In this document: one piece after another, positions 33,749 through 42,895 of the stretch | Layout: each line of letters starts with the position of its first letter | How positions within the stretch are numbered: the first letter of the stretch is position 1 | Assembly (NCBI GenBank): GCA_036374995.1 | Contig: DASUSS010000002.1 | Coordinates: 18,294 to 82,293, forward strand | Length of the DNA: 64,000 bases | Direction of reading: 5' to 3' | Source: SH-MAG3 sp036374995 | GTDB taxonomy: Bacteria; Gemmatimonadota; Gemmatimonadetes; Longimicrobiales; RSA9 | The notes under the pieces: generated by a model | Database searches by the model: none | What the model saw: the letters and a program-made list of their open reading frames with translations, nothing else | What the model was told of the DNA's origin: nothing | Translations under genes and position numbers: made by a program

Positions 33749-35344
33749 ATGAATAGATGGATGCGGGCGACGGCGATCATGGCGATCGCGGCGCTCACGG
33801 CGTGCAGTGACGACCCGACGCGCATCGTCGAGGTCGATCGGGTGGAGGTGGGGCCGGCGGATCAGGTGCTGGTGGTGGGAGATTCCGTGGAGATCACGGC
33901 GGTGCCGCTGACCTCGAAGGGCGACGTGGTGGTGGGGGAGATCCTGTGGCGGAACCTGCGTCCGGACCTCGCGACGCTGCGCGTGAGCGGCGGGACGGCG
34001 GTCGTGAATGCCACGGCGCCGGGCACGGCGCGGATCGAGGCGGAGTCGGGCGGGCGGACGGGCTCGGTGATGATCACGGTGCTGGCGCAGTCGCAGGTGG
34101 CGTCGATCGAGCTGCAGCCGACCACGCTGGTGCTGGAGAATGGCGAGCAGGGCTCGATCCAGGCGATCGCGAAGGCGGCGAGCGGCCAGGTCATCACCGG
34201 TCGCGCGGTCACGTGGAACGTCGTCTCGGGTGTGGCGGTCTCGATCGTGCCGCAGGCCGATGGAGCCGTGCTCGTGTCGGCCGATGATCTGGGAGTGGCC
34301 GTGATCCGTGCGACGATCGACGGTGTCACTGCGGACGCGGATGTGCAGGTCGTCGACACGGCGCCGCCGCCGCAGACGGTCGCGACGGTGGACATCGCGC
34401 CGTCGAGCTTCTCGCTCCCCGTGAATCACCAGGCATCGCTCCAGGCGATCGCGAAGACCGCGACCGGCGAGATCATCACGGGCCGGACCGTCACGTGGAC
34501 GCTCACGGTGGACAGTGTCGCGACCGTGGAACCGATCGGGACGTCCACGTTCGCGTCGTTCACCGCGAAGAAGCCGGGCACGACGAAGGTGCGCGCGACG
34601 ATCGATGGCATCACCGGCGAGGCGACCGTGCAGGTGACGGCCGTGCTGCCGCCGCCGTCGAGCCAGCCCTCGTACATGTTCTTCCCGGCCGGCCAGCAGG
34701 CCGCGTGGAAGGGTCACGCCCTCGGGATGGCCGGTCTGCTGACGGCCATCGGACAGAACGGTCCGATTGCGAATCCCACGGTCCTGTGGGAGGTCGAGGA
34801 CTCGACGATCGCTTCGATCGACGCGGCGGGTAACCTGACGGGGCTGAGCGCGGGCAGGACGCGGGTGCGCGCGAGCAGCGGCAGCGTGTACGCGTATACG
34901 TACGTCACCGTGTTCGAGCTACCGTCCGGCGACCAGGCGTACGACCTGACGTACGACTGGTGGGATGGCCAGGTGCGGCTGGCGCCGCTGGTGGGCTCCG
35001 AGTCGTGGACGGATGCCAACGGCGCACAGCACCAGGTCTCGCTCTACGCGGTCGCCGGCAGCCTCGTGATGAAGTCGAATGGCCGGTACGAGCGCGTGAT
35101 CACGGTCGAGGGCTGGATCTTTCCGCCGGCCGGCACCGGGCAGAAGGTCATCGACCGCGACCTCCTCGATGAGGGCATCGTGGCGATCATCATCGGCGGC
35201 GAGACCGGGTACCGCATGATCTCGGAAACGACGCCAGGCTACGAGTGGAAGCTTCTGGGCGCATACAAGCCGGGGCATGTGACAATGCGCGCCGCAATCG
35301 GCACGGCGCCCGAGCACGAGTACCTGTTCCGGCAGAGCCAGTGA
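33749..35344 (+). CDS. Lipoprotein with repeated Big2-type Ig domains
   Basis: 531 aa. The signal ends in the lipobox LTAC. Repeats of about 95-100 residues follow, each with a strand pattern like VASIELQPTTLVLENGEQGSI and a closing G-x-A-x-I-x-A/V-x-x-x-G-x-T. I see three or four of these (about 28-115, 116-210, 211-305, 315-400), then a different C-terminal domain of about 130 residues (YDLTYDWWDGQVRLAPLVG onward). It is probably a surface-exposed adhesion or structural protein. GGGAGG lies upstream of the start, and 33619-33748 holds the divergent promoters. Confidence 0.75.
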   Translation: MNRWMRATAIMAIAALTACSDDPTRIVEVDRVEVGPADQVLVVGDSVEITAVPLTSKGDVVVGEILWRNLRPDLATLRVSGGTAVVNATAPGTARIEAESGGRTGSVMITVLAQSQVASIELQPTTLVLENGEQGSIQAIAKAASGQVITGRAVTWNVVSGVAVSIVPQADGAVLVSADDLGVAVIRATIDGVTADADVQVVDTAPPPQTVATVDIAPSSFSLPVNHQASLQAIAKTATGEIITGRTVTWTLTVDSVATVEPIGTSTFASFTAKKPGTTKVRATIDGITGEATVQVTAVLPPPSSQPSYMFFPAGQQAAWKGHALGMAGLLTAIGQNGPIANPTVLWEVEDSTIASIDAAGNLTGLSAGRTRVRASSGSVYAYTYVTVFELPSGDQAYDLTYDWWDGQVRLAPLVGSESWTDANGAQHQVSLYAVAGSLVMKSNGRYERVITVEGWIFPPAGTGQKVIDRDLLDEGIVAIIIGGETGYRMISETTPGYEWKLLGAYKPGHVTMRAAIGTAPEHEYLFRQSQ

Positions 35345-35658
35345 GCACCGAAGCAGGAATGATCGAGGCCGTGGTGCAGGTCGGCACGAGCGAAACGCGC
35401 TACCTGCGCTGCGGCCGCGGTCAGAACGCAGTCGTCGTGCTCGCCGAGAAGGCATCGGAGCGGATCCGGCTCATGCGCGAGATACCCGACGGCTGCAGCG
35501 TGATTGCACCAGTGCCCGACGCACTGCCCGAAGCCGATGCGGCAGCGTTCGACGCCTGGCTGCGTGGAGTCATAGATGGTCTGGGCCTGGATACGCCGCG
35601 GATCGTCCTTTCCCCGGGGATGGCCTGGCTGGCCGGGTACCTGGACGGAGTATCGTAG
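35341..35658 (+). CDS. Small alpha/beta-hydrolase-like protein, apparently truncated
   Basis: 105 aa from a GTG that overlaps the previous stop as GTGA. The sequence ETRYLRCGRGQNAVVVLAE and WLRGVIDGLGLDTPRIVLSP resembles the first half of an alpha/beta hydrolase, but there is no nucleophile elbow and no His, so it is not an active hydrolase. Translational coupling with the Big2 lipoprotein suggests a real gene. A 13-bp stem hairpin follows at once. Confidence 0.5.
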   Translation: MSTEAGMIEAVVQVGTSETRYLRCGRGQNAVVVLAEKASERIRLMREIPDGCSVIAPVPDALPEADAAAFDAWLRGVIDGLGLDTPRIVLSPGMAWLAGYLDGVS

Positions 35659-35665
35659 ATTCACG

Positions 35666-35709
35666 ACGCACAGGGGCGGCGCCCGCGAACGGACGGCGCC
35701 CCTGTGCGT
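35666..35709 (+). terminator. Strong hairpin terminator
   Basis: ACGCACAGGGGCG (35666-35678) and CGCCCCTGTGCGT (35697-35709) form a 13-bp perfect stem with an 18-nt loop, 8 bp after the stop of the small hydrolase-like gene. No T-run follows. The rest of the gap up to 35872 should carry the promoter of the next gene; no clear boxes are visible. Confidence 0.6.
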
Positions 35710-35872
35710 GCGCAGGGTGCAACGTGCGAGCAGCGAGCGGGTGCGATGACGCCGACATGCACGCGCCCGACGACGCACACGGCGTGCAGCACACAGGTTC
35801 CGCGCCGCGGTGACCCCTCTCGCGCGGACTGCTCCCCTCGCTAGATTCCGACAGTACCCCTTGAGCAGATCC

Positions 35873-38755
35873 ATGACGCAGTCCGGTCCGGACGTACCCC
35901 GAGGTAAACTGCCTGTCGAGCTGACACAGTTCGTCGGCCGCGAGCGGGAGCTGCACGCGCTGCGCCAGCTCGCGGGCACGGCGCGTCTGCTCACGCTCAC
36001 GGGTGCGGGCGGCAGTGGCAAGTCGCGGCTCGCACTCGAACTGGTGCGCGAGCTCGCTGCGCTGTCGCCGGACGGCGTCGCCTGGGTCGAGCTGGCGCCG
36101 CTCATGGAGCCGCGTCTCTTGCCGGGTGCGGTGCTGCGCGCGCTCGGCGCGCCGGACGAGGGCGGCCAGGTATCCGCGGAGACGATCATCGGCGCCGTGC
36201 ACGACCGCGCCGTGCTGATCGTGCTCGACAACTGCGAGCACCTGGTCGAGGCGTGCGCGGACCTCGCCGCCGCCCTGCTGCGCGCGTGCCCGAACCTGCA
36301 TATCGTGACGACGAGCCGCGAGGCGCTCGGTGTCGCGGGTGAGCGCGCGTGGCTCGTGCCGCCGCTCGCACTACCCGCAGCGGGTGCGGAGCTCGCAGCG
36401 CTCGCGGAATCCGATGCCGTACGGCTCTTCGTCGATCGTGCGCGCGACGTCCTGCCCGGTTTCTCGCTCACTCCCGCAAACGCCGCCGCGGTCGCCGCGA
36501 TCTGCACGCGGCTGGACGGCATCCCGCTCGCCATCGAGCTGGCGGCCGCGCGCGTGCGGCACATGTCGCCCGAGCAGATCCGTGACCGGCTCGGCAATGC
36601 GTTCGCCCTGCTCACGACCGGTGCCCGCACGGCACTGCCGCGCCACCGCACATTGCGGGCGACGCTCGACTGGAGCCACGACCTGCTGTCCGAACCGGGC
36701 CGCATCGTGCTGCGTCGCCTGGGTGTGTTCCGCGGCGGCTTCACGCTGGATGTGGTCGAGAGTGTGGCGGCGGGCGATGGCATCGCGCGCGAAGCCGTGC
36801 TCGACATCGTCGGTACGCTCGCCGACCGCTCGCTCATCGTCGTGCGCGAATCCGGCGACCGCGCACGCTACCACCTGCTCGAGACGATGCGGCAGTACGC
36901 GCTGCAGCGGCTCGACGAGGCCGGCGAGACGGAGCGCGTCCGGCGCCGTCATGCGGACGCGCTGATCGCCTATGTCGCTGCGGTCGAGCCGGATTTCACG
37001 ACCGTGGCGCGGCGCGCGGCATTCGCGCAGCTCGAGCCGGAGCTGGACAACATCCGCGATGTGCTGGCATGGACGCACGAGCACGACCCGCAGCAGCACG
37101 TGCGGTTCGTCGGCATGCTGTGGTGGTTCTGGTACTCGACGCGGCACTGGGTGGAAGCGCACCGCTGGATCACGGCCGCACTCGCACTGCCCGCGGCCGC
37201 GCCGCCGTCGCGCGAGCGCGCGGCGCTCCTGTTCGCCGCGGGCGCACTGGCAGCACTGCGCGCGCAGAGCGCCGAGGCACGTCCGTACCTCGAGGAGGCT
37301 GCTGCACTCGCGGCGACGCAGGGCGATGACAGGCTCGAGGCGTACGCCCACAACTACATCGCGATGACCTGGGCGTCATCGCTCTCGCCGCAGGCCATCG
37401 AGCACGCCGGCCGTGCGGAGCGCTGGATGCGCGCACATCAGGATGCGTACGGGCTGCGGCTGTCGCTTTTGCTCGGCGGCATGGGGCAACAGGCTGCCGG
37501 CAACACGGCCATCGCGGTCGCGAAGATGGAGGAGGCGGTCGCCATCGCCCGCGCGTTCGGCCAGGATCGCGAGCTGGCGATCGCTCTCCAGACGTTCGCA
37601 ACCGTGCTGATCGGCATGGGCGATGTCGCACGCGCAGAGCAGCTCGCGGCCGAGTCGGTCGAGGCGTTGCGCCGCGACCCGGCATTCCTCTTCCTCGCGC
37701 GCGCTCTCGAGTACCTCGCGTACTGTCGCGCGTCGCGCGAGCCGGAGCGATCGGCGCGCACGCTCGGCATTGCATCCGCGATCCGGCAGCACATCGCCGC
37801 CGGCCGCTTCGCCCACGACGAGGAGCGGATCGGCCAGCTCATCGTCGGACTCCGCGACACGCTCGGCGCGGCGGAGTACGAGAGGTGCTTTGCGGAGGGA
37901 ACTCGCGTGCAGCCGGTCGATGCCATCGACGATGCGCTCCCCGAGCGCGTCACGATCCCGCCGCCCGCGCCGACCACCCCGGCCCTCGCGCCGGCGCTGC
38001 CGGCCGGTCACGCGCCGGCCGATCTCGACGTGCGCGCACTCGGCCCGCTCGAGGTCATCGTGCAGGGGCACCGGATCGGGACGTGGCCGTACACGAAGCC
38101 GAAGGAGATGCTCGTGTTCCTGCTACTCCAGCCGCAGGGCCGCACGCGCGCGGAGATCGGGGAGGCGTTGTGGCCGGGAGCGGGAGCCGCGCAGGTGCGC
38201 AACAGCTTCCACGTCACGATGCACCACCTGCGGAAGACGCTCGGCCACGCCGACTGGATCGTACTCGCAAACGAGCGATACCGCGCCGCGCCGGAGATCA
38301 CGGTCGCGCTCGACGTCACGCAGTTCCAGCAGCAGGCGCAGGCGGCGCTCGCGCTCGAGCCGGCGGCCGCGATGGCTGCGCTGCGCGACGCCATGCGACT
38401 TTATCGCGATCACTTCCTCGCGGGCGAGACCGCCGCACCCTGGCGCGACGAGGTCCAGGACAGGCTGCGCCGCATGTTCTGTGATGTCGCGATGCGCCTG
38501 GGCGCGCTCCTCCAGGATGCCGGCGACCTCGACGGCGCCGTTGCCGCCTACGAGGCCGTGCTGGCCAGTGAACCGCTCCACGAGGAAGCGCACCGCGCGT
38601 TCCTGCTCGCGATCACCCGCTCCGGCAGACGTGCACACGCGCTCCGCCACATCGAGCGCTTTTCCGCACTGCTCGAAGAGCTGGAGCTGGAGCCGGAAGA
38701 CGAGACGCTCGCGCTCTACGAGCGCATCCGGTCCGCCGGCGTTTCTCCGAACTAG
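35873..38755 (+). CDS. NB-ARC/TPR regulator with C-terminal SARP-type DNA-binding and BTAD domains
   Basis: 960 aa from the ATG at 35873 (an ATG at 35810 is possible but lacks conserved sequence). Residues 15-330 are an AfsR/LuxR-type NTPase: TQFVGRERELHAL, Walker A TLTGAGGSGKSR (42-52), Walker B VLIVLDNCEHLVE. A helical TPR-like region spans about 370-700. From about 715 comes an OmpR-type winged helix (KPKEMLVFLLLQPQGRTRAE) followed by a BTAD domain to the end. SARP regulators usually carry the DNA-binding domain at the N-terminus; here it is C-terminal. Target genes are unknown; a convergent terminator and the LVIVD gene follow. Confidence 0.85.
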   Translation: MTQSGPDVPRGKLPVELTQFVGRERELHALRQLAGTARLLTLTGAGGSGKSRLALELVRELAALSPDGVAWVELAPLMEPRLLPGAVLRALGAPDEGGQVSAETIIGAVHDRAVLIVLDNCEHLVEACADLAAALLRACPNLHIVTTSREALGVAGERAWLVPPLALPAAGAELAALAESDAVRLFVDRARDVLPGFSLTPANAAAVAAICTRLDGIPLAIELAAARVRHMSPEQIRDRLGNAFALLTTGARTALPRHRTLRATLDWSHDLLSEPGRIVLRRLGVFRGGFTLDVVESVAAGDGIAREAVLDIVGTLADRSLIVVRESGDRARYHLLETMRQYALQRLDEAGETERVRRRHADALIAYVAAVEPDFTTVARRAAFAQLEPELDNIRDVLAWTHEHDPQQHVRFVGMLWWFWYSTRHWVEAHRWITAALALPAAAPPSRERAALLFAAGALAALRAQSAEARPYLEEAAALAATQGDDRLEAYAHNYIAMTWASSLSPQAIEHAGRAERWMRAHQDAYGLRLSLLLGGMGQQAAGNTAIAVAKMEEAVAIARAFGQDRELAIALQTFATVLIGMGDVARAEQLAAESVEALRRDPAFLFLARALEYLAYCRASREPERSARTLGIASAIRQHIAAGRFAHDEERIGQLIVGLRDTLGAAEYERCFAEGTRVQPVDAIDDALPERVTIPPPAPTTPALAPALPAGHAPADLDVRALGPLEVIVQGHRIGTWPYTKPKEMLVFLLLQPQGRTRAEIGEALWPGAGAAQVRNSFHVTMHHLRKTLGHADWIVLANERYRAAPEITVALDVTQFQQQAQAALALEPAAAMAALRDAMRLYRDHFLAGETAAPWRDEVQDRLRRMFCDVAMRLGALLQDAGDLDGAVAAYEAVLASEPLHEEAHRAFLLAITRSGRRAHALRHIERFSALLEELELEPEDETLALYERIRSAGVSPN

Positions 38756-38777
38756 CTGCAGCCGCTCGGGAATACGA

Positions 38778-38807
38778 AGGGGCCGGCGCGTGACCGCGCC
38801 GACCCCT
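38778..38807. terminator. Bidirectional terminator between convergent genes
   Basis: AGGGG-C-CGGCGCG / CGCGCCG-A-CCCCT forms an imperfect 12-bp stem with the loop TGAC. It lies between the SARP-like gene stop (38755) and the LVIVD gene stop (38829). Confidence 0.65.
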
Positions 38808-38828
38808 CTCCTGCGTCACTGGTATCGA

Positions 38829-40829
38829 CTACTGCGCGAGATCCCGGACTGCCTCTGCGAGCAGGCGGACGCGCGCGGCATCGCGCGAGCCGGCAGCTTC
38901 GCCGTCGAGCTGCGTGGCGAGTCGCGTCAGCGCGCTGCTGCGCGCCGAGCCGGATGCACGCTCCGCATTCGACAGCTCGGTGCGGATCGCCGCGATGCGG
39001 TCCGCGGCCAGTGCGTTCCCCCGCTCGAGCTGATCTACGTACGCGCGTGCTAGCGAGAACGACGCCGGCCAGACGAACTGCGGCTGGCCCTGCGCATTCA
39101 GGTAGTCGAGCCGGACCGTGCGCGCCGCGTCGATCTCGTTCTGCGAGATGTGCGCACTCGGCACCAGCTCGAGGATGTCGAGACCGCGCGCGATCTCCGA
39201 GCTCACGAGCGCGCCGTTGTACCAGTAGACCGACCAGCTGCCGCCGCCCTGCGCGCGCGTGGAGTCTACCGGGCCGCGGTCGAAGAACGCGATCTCGTGC
39301 GGGTTGTCCGGATCGGTGAAGTCGAACACCGAGATCCCGCCCTGATACCATGCCTGCACCATGACGTCGCGGCCGGGGATCGGGATCATTGAGCCGTTGT
39401 GCGCGACACAGTTCTCGAGTGCAGTCTGCGGCGCTGGCAGCTTGTAGTAGCTGCGGAAGCGCATCCTGTCGTTCTCGATCGTGAAGATCGCATCGGCGCC
39501 CCATTCCTTCGGGTCGCCCTCGCGGCAGTACGCCTGCCCGCCACCGCCCCACTCGTCCGAGAACAGGATCGTCGTCCCGGCGTTGTTGAACGTCGCCGAG
39601 TGCCAGTACGAGAAGTTCGAATCGGCGACGGCATCGAGCCGGCGCGGGTTCACGGGGTCGGTGATGTCGAGCAGCAGGCCGTAGCCTTCGCACGCGCCGC
39701 CCGCACGGCCGATCGCCGGATAGACCGTGATGTCGTGGCACTGGTCCGGACCGGGACGCGGCCCGCCCTCATCGCGGTTGCCCATCCGCTCTGCCATCAT
39801 GCGATCGATCATGGCCTGGAAGTTCTGCCGGAGCGTCGCGCTGTCCGCAGCGGTCGGCGCCCCCGTGCCGCCACGTGCACGCACGATGCTGTCGAGGCGC
39901 GCGTTCACGAAATCATCCGGCACGATCTGCGGGTTGCCCTGGATCTCGACGACGTACTTGCCCTCGCGCCGCGCCCGCTCCGCGGCGGCGATGTCCAGCG
40001 GAGAAGCGCCGTGCTCCGGCGGCGCGACCAGGTCCTCGAAGATGCGCGGCGAGCTCACGATCGCCGCCTGCGCCGGGTTCGCGAGCGGAACGCGGATCAC
40101 TTCGATGCGGAACAGCGCGGAGCTCGGGTCCTCTCCCGGCGGCGCGCCGATGCAGCCCGGCAACTCCTCGACGGGACGGACCGCCGCCGAGCCCGATACG
40201 TAGATGTAGACGTTCGCCGGATCATCCGGATCGACGAGCACCGAGTGCGTGTGCGAGCCGCGGCACGTCTGCACGTTCCCGATGTACTTCGGGTTCCGGA
40301 TATCGCTGATGTCGAAGATCCGGATGCCGCGCAGGCGGTTCGGGTTCACCCGCCCCTCCGCCGGCTCCGTGCCGCAGTCGAGACGGCCGCCGTACCCCTC
40401 GCCGGACACGAACAGCAGGTTCCGGTAGACCGAGACGTCGCTCTGCGATGCCGGACAGACGAACCCCTTCACCAGCTGAGGCTGGCTCGGGTTCGTGACG
40501 TCCCACACGATGAAGCCGTTGTAGTTGCCCTGGATCGCGTAGTTGTCCTTGAACGCGAGATCCGAGTTCGTCACGCCGATGAACTCCGCCGGAGGCCGCG
40601 TCTCCGACAGCAGCCGCATGTTCCACAGCGCCTTTCCCGCGTCCAGCAGACCGGCCCGCAGGCCAATGCGTGGATCGGGCGATGGCGGCCGGGCGGATGC
40701 CGTGGTCGACGGAACCGGCGTCGTCGTGGTTACCGCCGGTGCGCACGCGCCCGCACCGATCAGCGCGGCGAGCACGAGCGGAGCCATGCGGGTCGCTGCC
40801 CGGCAGGGATGCTGCAGTTCTGAGTTCAT
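38829..40829 (-). CDS. LVIVD-repeat beta-propeller lipoprotein, copy 1
   Basis: 666 aa; AGAGGAAGG precedes the ATG. The signal ends in the lipobox IGAGAC. The mature protein has propeller blades of LVIVD type: GNYNGFIVWDVTNPSQPQLV, RGIRIFDISDIRNPKYIGNV, YGLLLDITDPVNPRRLD, ISVFDFTDPDNPHEIAFFD. Conserved Cys and His (CPASQSDV, TCRGSHTH, QCHDITVYP) recur in the second copy at 50-52 kb. Relative to that copy it has an insertion of about 60 charged residues near 275-350. The C-terminal 110 residues are helical. It is encoded 36 bp after a DUF305 gene, its constant partner here. The function is unknown; it is presumably outer-membrane attached. Confidence 0.8.
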   Translation of the reverse strand: MNSELQHPCRAATRMAPLVLAALIGAGACAPAVTTTTPVPSTTASARPPSPDPRIGLRAGLLDAGKALWNMRLLSETRPPAEFIGVTNSDLAFKDNYAIQGNYNGFIVWDVTNPSQPQLVKGFVCPASQSDVSVYRNLLFVSGEGYGGRLDCGTEPAEGRVNPNRLRGIRIFDISDIRNPKYIGNVQTCRGSHTHSVLVDPDDPANVYIYVSGSAAVRPVEELPGCIGAPPGEDPSSALFRIEVIRVPLANPAQAAIVSSPRIFEDLVAPPEHGASPLDIAAAERARREGKYVVEIQGNPQIVPDDFVNARLDSIVRARGGTGAPTAADSATLRQNFQAMIDRMMAERMGNRDEGGPRPGPDQCHDITVYPAIGRAGGACEGYGLLLDITDPVNPRRLDAVADSNFSYWHSATFNNAGTTILFSDEWGGGGQAYCREGDPKEWGADAIFTIENDRMRFRSYYKLPAPQTALENCVAHNGSMIPIPGRDVMVQAWYQGGISVFDFTDPDNPHEIAFFDRGPVDSTRAQGGGSWSVYWYNGALVSSEIARGLDILELVPSAHISQNEIDAARTVRLDYLNAQGQPQFVWPASFSLARAYVDQLERGNALAADRIAAIRTELSNAERASGSARSSALTRLATQLDGEAAGSRDAARVRLLAEAVRDLAQ

Positions 40830-40865
40830 GATCCTTCCTCTGGTGGTTGCAGTGTGTGGTCCGAG

Positions 40866-41543
40866 TCAGGGCATCCGATCGCCCGGCAGCGCTGCGAGCA
40901 TCTGCTCCATGCGCCGTACCTCCGTGATCTGATCCACCTGAACGTCGGACGCGAGTCGAAAGGCGTCCTCGTCCTGACCGGCACCGGCATCGAACAGATC
41001 ATAGACCATCTTCACGGCGCCATTGTGGTGCTGGATCATGAACGTGAGGAACAGCCGATGGAACGCCGTGCCGCGCGCGGCCGCCAGCTCGCGCATCTGC
41101 TCCGGCGTGATCATGCCGGGCATCAGCCCGTGACCCTCGTGACCCGTGCCGTGCACCATTACCGTCGTGTCGGTGATGTGCACCTCCGGCGACTCCAGGC
41201 CGCGATTCCGCAGCCACCGCTGCATGGTCGCGATCTCCGCCCTCTGCGCATTGATGATCCGACCCGCGAGCGTCCGCATCGCCGGGTCGTTCGTGCGCGC
41301 GGGAACGAGCTGCGACATCTCGATCGCCTGCGCATGGTGATGGATCATGTCCCGCATGAAGCGCACGTCCGCATCCGTGTAGTGCATGCGCGCGCTGTCC
41401 TGCCGGGCGCGGTAGATCGCCTCGAATTCGTCTGCGCTCGAATTCGTCGACTGCGGTGCGGGGGACGGCGTCGTGGCGCTGCTGCAGGCGGCCGCGGCCA
41501 GCACGGCCATGAGTACGACGGGTGGGATTCGTCCTGGTATCAT
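40866..41543 (-). CDS. DUF305 lipoprotein, copy 1
   Basis: 225 aa from the ATG at 41543, lipobox AAAAC followed by SSATT. The DUF305 (ferritin-like helical) signature is seen twice: FMRDMIHHHAQAIEMS near residue 65 and FMIQHHNGAVKM near 175, with a Met/His-rich loop (VHGTGHEGHGLMPGMI) between. His/Met-rich DUF305 proteins are often linked to copper or other metals, but the role here is not shown. The gene leads the two-gene module with the LVIVD lipoprotein. Its upstream side faces a paired-repeat element. Confidence 0.8.
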   Translation of the reverse strand: MIPGRIPPVVLMAVLAAAACSSATTPSPAPQSTNSSADEFEAIYRARQDSARMHYTDADVRFMRDMIHHHAQAIEMSQLVPARTNDPAMRTLAGRIINAQRAEIATMQRWLRNRGLESPEVHITDTTVMVHGTGHEGHGLMPGMITPEQMRELAAARGTAFHRLFLTFMIQHHNGAVKMVYDLFDAGAGQDEDAFRLASDVQVDQITEVRRMEQMLAALPGDRMP

Positions 41544-41650
41544 GACTCCGGGGTTCCGATGAACGGGCTGCCTGTCCGGCTCCAGCGCCCCACGGCGGCG
41601 CGGGAACGGGGAATAGTACGTCATACGCGGTCTGCCGCCCAGTGTTTCCC

Positions 41651-41774
41651 GCGGACCTGGCACCAGATTTCTGTTGTGGCCGCTGGGGCCACGATTCCGC
41701 CCCATACCCGGCTGGTGACCGGGACAGGGGCCGGGTCGGCACGAGCCACAACAGAAATCTGGTGCCAGGTCCGC
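41651..41774. repeat. Paired inverted-repeat element, copy 3 (CCTGG subtype)
   Basis: The 30-bp arms are perfectly complementary: 41651-41680, starting GCGGACCTGGCACCAGATTT, and 41745-41774. The centre is 64 bp. The element lies between the divergent DUF305 and macrodomain genes, ending 38 bp before the macrodomain start. Confidence 0.9.
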
Positions 41775-41812
41775 CGCCTTGCCGCGCGCCAGGTTCGCGA
41801 CGATGTTGTGCC

Positions 41813-42409
41813 ATGCACCAGACGGAGACGGAGACGGAGATCGCGGGCGCCCGCCTCCTCCTGCTCCGCGGCGACATCACGGAACAGGACGTCGACGCCG
41901 TGGTCAATGCCGCGAATTCGTCGCTGCTCGGCGGGGGAGGGGTGGACGGGGCGATCCATCGCCGCGGTGGCCCCGCGATCCTCGACGAGTGTCGCGCGAT
42001 CCGGCGGACCCGCTACCCGGACGGCATGCCCGCCGGTCATGCCGTCAGCACGAAGGCGGGTGCACTGCCGGCGCGGCGGGTGATCCACACGGTTGGACCG
42101 ATCTGGCACGGCGGCCGGTCCGGCGAGCCCGATGTCCTCGCCTCGGCGTACCGCTCGTCGCTCGACGTCGCCGCCGCCGAGAGGCTGCACCGCATCGCGT
42201 TCCCGTCCATCGCCACGGGTGCCTACGGCTATCCCGTCGAGAGCGCCGCAGCGGTCGCGCTCTCCACTGTGCGCGACTGGTTGCTCGAACATCGCGGCTC
42301 GGGCATCCGCGAGGTCCGCTTCGTCCTGTTCAGCGAGTCCGATCTCGACGCGTACCGCCGCGCACTCACGACGCCGACCCGCGGACGCGGCACCAGATTT
42401 CAGTTATGA
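41813..42409 (+). CDS. Macrodomain (ADP-ribose-binding) protein, 3' end supplied by a repeat element
   Basis: 198 aa. The macrodomain motifs are complete: LLRGDITEQDVDAVVNAANSS, GGGGVDGAIHRRGG and PSIATGAYGYP, as in O-acetyl-ADP-ribose deacetylases (YmdB/MacroD type). It probably hydrolyses ADP-ribose esters in the cytoplasm. The last codons (R-G-R-G-T-R-F-Q-L) and the stop lie inside repeat copy 4, whose left arm starts at 42381. Copy 3 ends 38 bp before the start. The gene is thus bracketed by two elements with little other DNA. Confidence 0.9.
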   Translation: MHQTETETEIAGARLLLLRGDITEQDVDAVVNAANSSLLGGGGVDGAIHRRGGPAILDECRAIRRTRYPDGMPAGHAVSTKAGALPARRVIHTVGPIWHGGRSGEPDVLASAYRSSLDVAAAERLHRIAFPSIATGAYGYPVESAAAVALSTVRDWLLEHRGSGIREVRFVLFSESDLDAYRRALTTPTRGRGTRFQL

Positions 42410-42598
42410 CTCCCCGGAGCAGGGGACCGACCCGGCAGGAAACGAAACCGGGAGCCGCGCCCTCACACGAATTTCCTGCGACGCGCGGGACCGTTGCCGA
42501 CCGCGATGACGGCGCCACTCCCGCTCCCGGTTTCGCTACCCGTCGCGAGCCGGACCCTGCCGAACCGGGTCATAACTGAAATCTGGTGCCGCGTCCGC
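42381..42598. repeat. Paired inverted-repeat element, copy 4 (CGCGG subtype)
   Basis: The 30-bp arms are perfectly complementary: 42381-42410, starting GCGGACGCGGCACCAGATTT, and 42569-42598. The centre is 158 bp. The left arm carries the last nine codons and the stop of the macrodomain gene. The right arm and part of the centre encode the last 20 or so residues of the convergent monooxygenase-like gene. Confidence 0.9.
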
Positions 42599-42895
42599 GA
42601 CGACGACATCGCTGTGCACCACGAACGGCTCGCGCTCCAGCAGATACTCGTCATCTTCCGGGTAGTACCGTGCCCGCGCGTAGTCGTCGCCCGCGAAGCG
42701 CCGGATCGCGTCCACCGAGTCCCACAACGTGGTGAGCGTGAAGTGCGTCACGCCTTCCTCCGTCCGGCGGAGCACGAGCATGCCGCGATAGCCGGGCGTC
42801 GCGGCATAGTCCGCCAGTCCCGTTCGCGCGAGGTATCCCTCGTACGCATCCGCCCGCGACGAGGGCACCCGGCCGTGCCACGTGCGCGCGATCAT
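42536..42895 (-). CDS. Antibiotic-biosynthesis-monooxygenase-like (ABM-fold) small protein
   Basis: 119 aa; the ATG at 42895 overlaps the arginase-like gene stop as ATGA. The core is a dimeric alpha/beta-barrel (ABM/EthD type): ARTWHGRVPSSRADAYEGYL, GYRGMLVLRR, FTLTTLWDSVDAIRRFAG, ARYYPEDDEYLLE. Such proteins include haem oxygenases, monooxygenases and stress proteins; no specific catalytic residues are visible. The last 20 residues (from DAAPDFSYD) are read from repeat copy 4 and are not part of the fold. Confidence 0.75.
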   Translation of the reverse strand: MIARTWHGRVPSSRADAYEGYLARTGLADYAATPGYRGMLVLRRTEEGVTHFTLTTLWDSVDAIRRFAGDDYARARYYPEDDEYLLEREPFVVHSDVVVADAAPDFSYDPVRQGPARDG

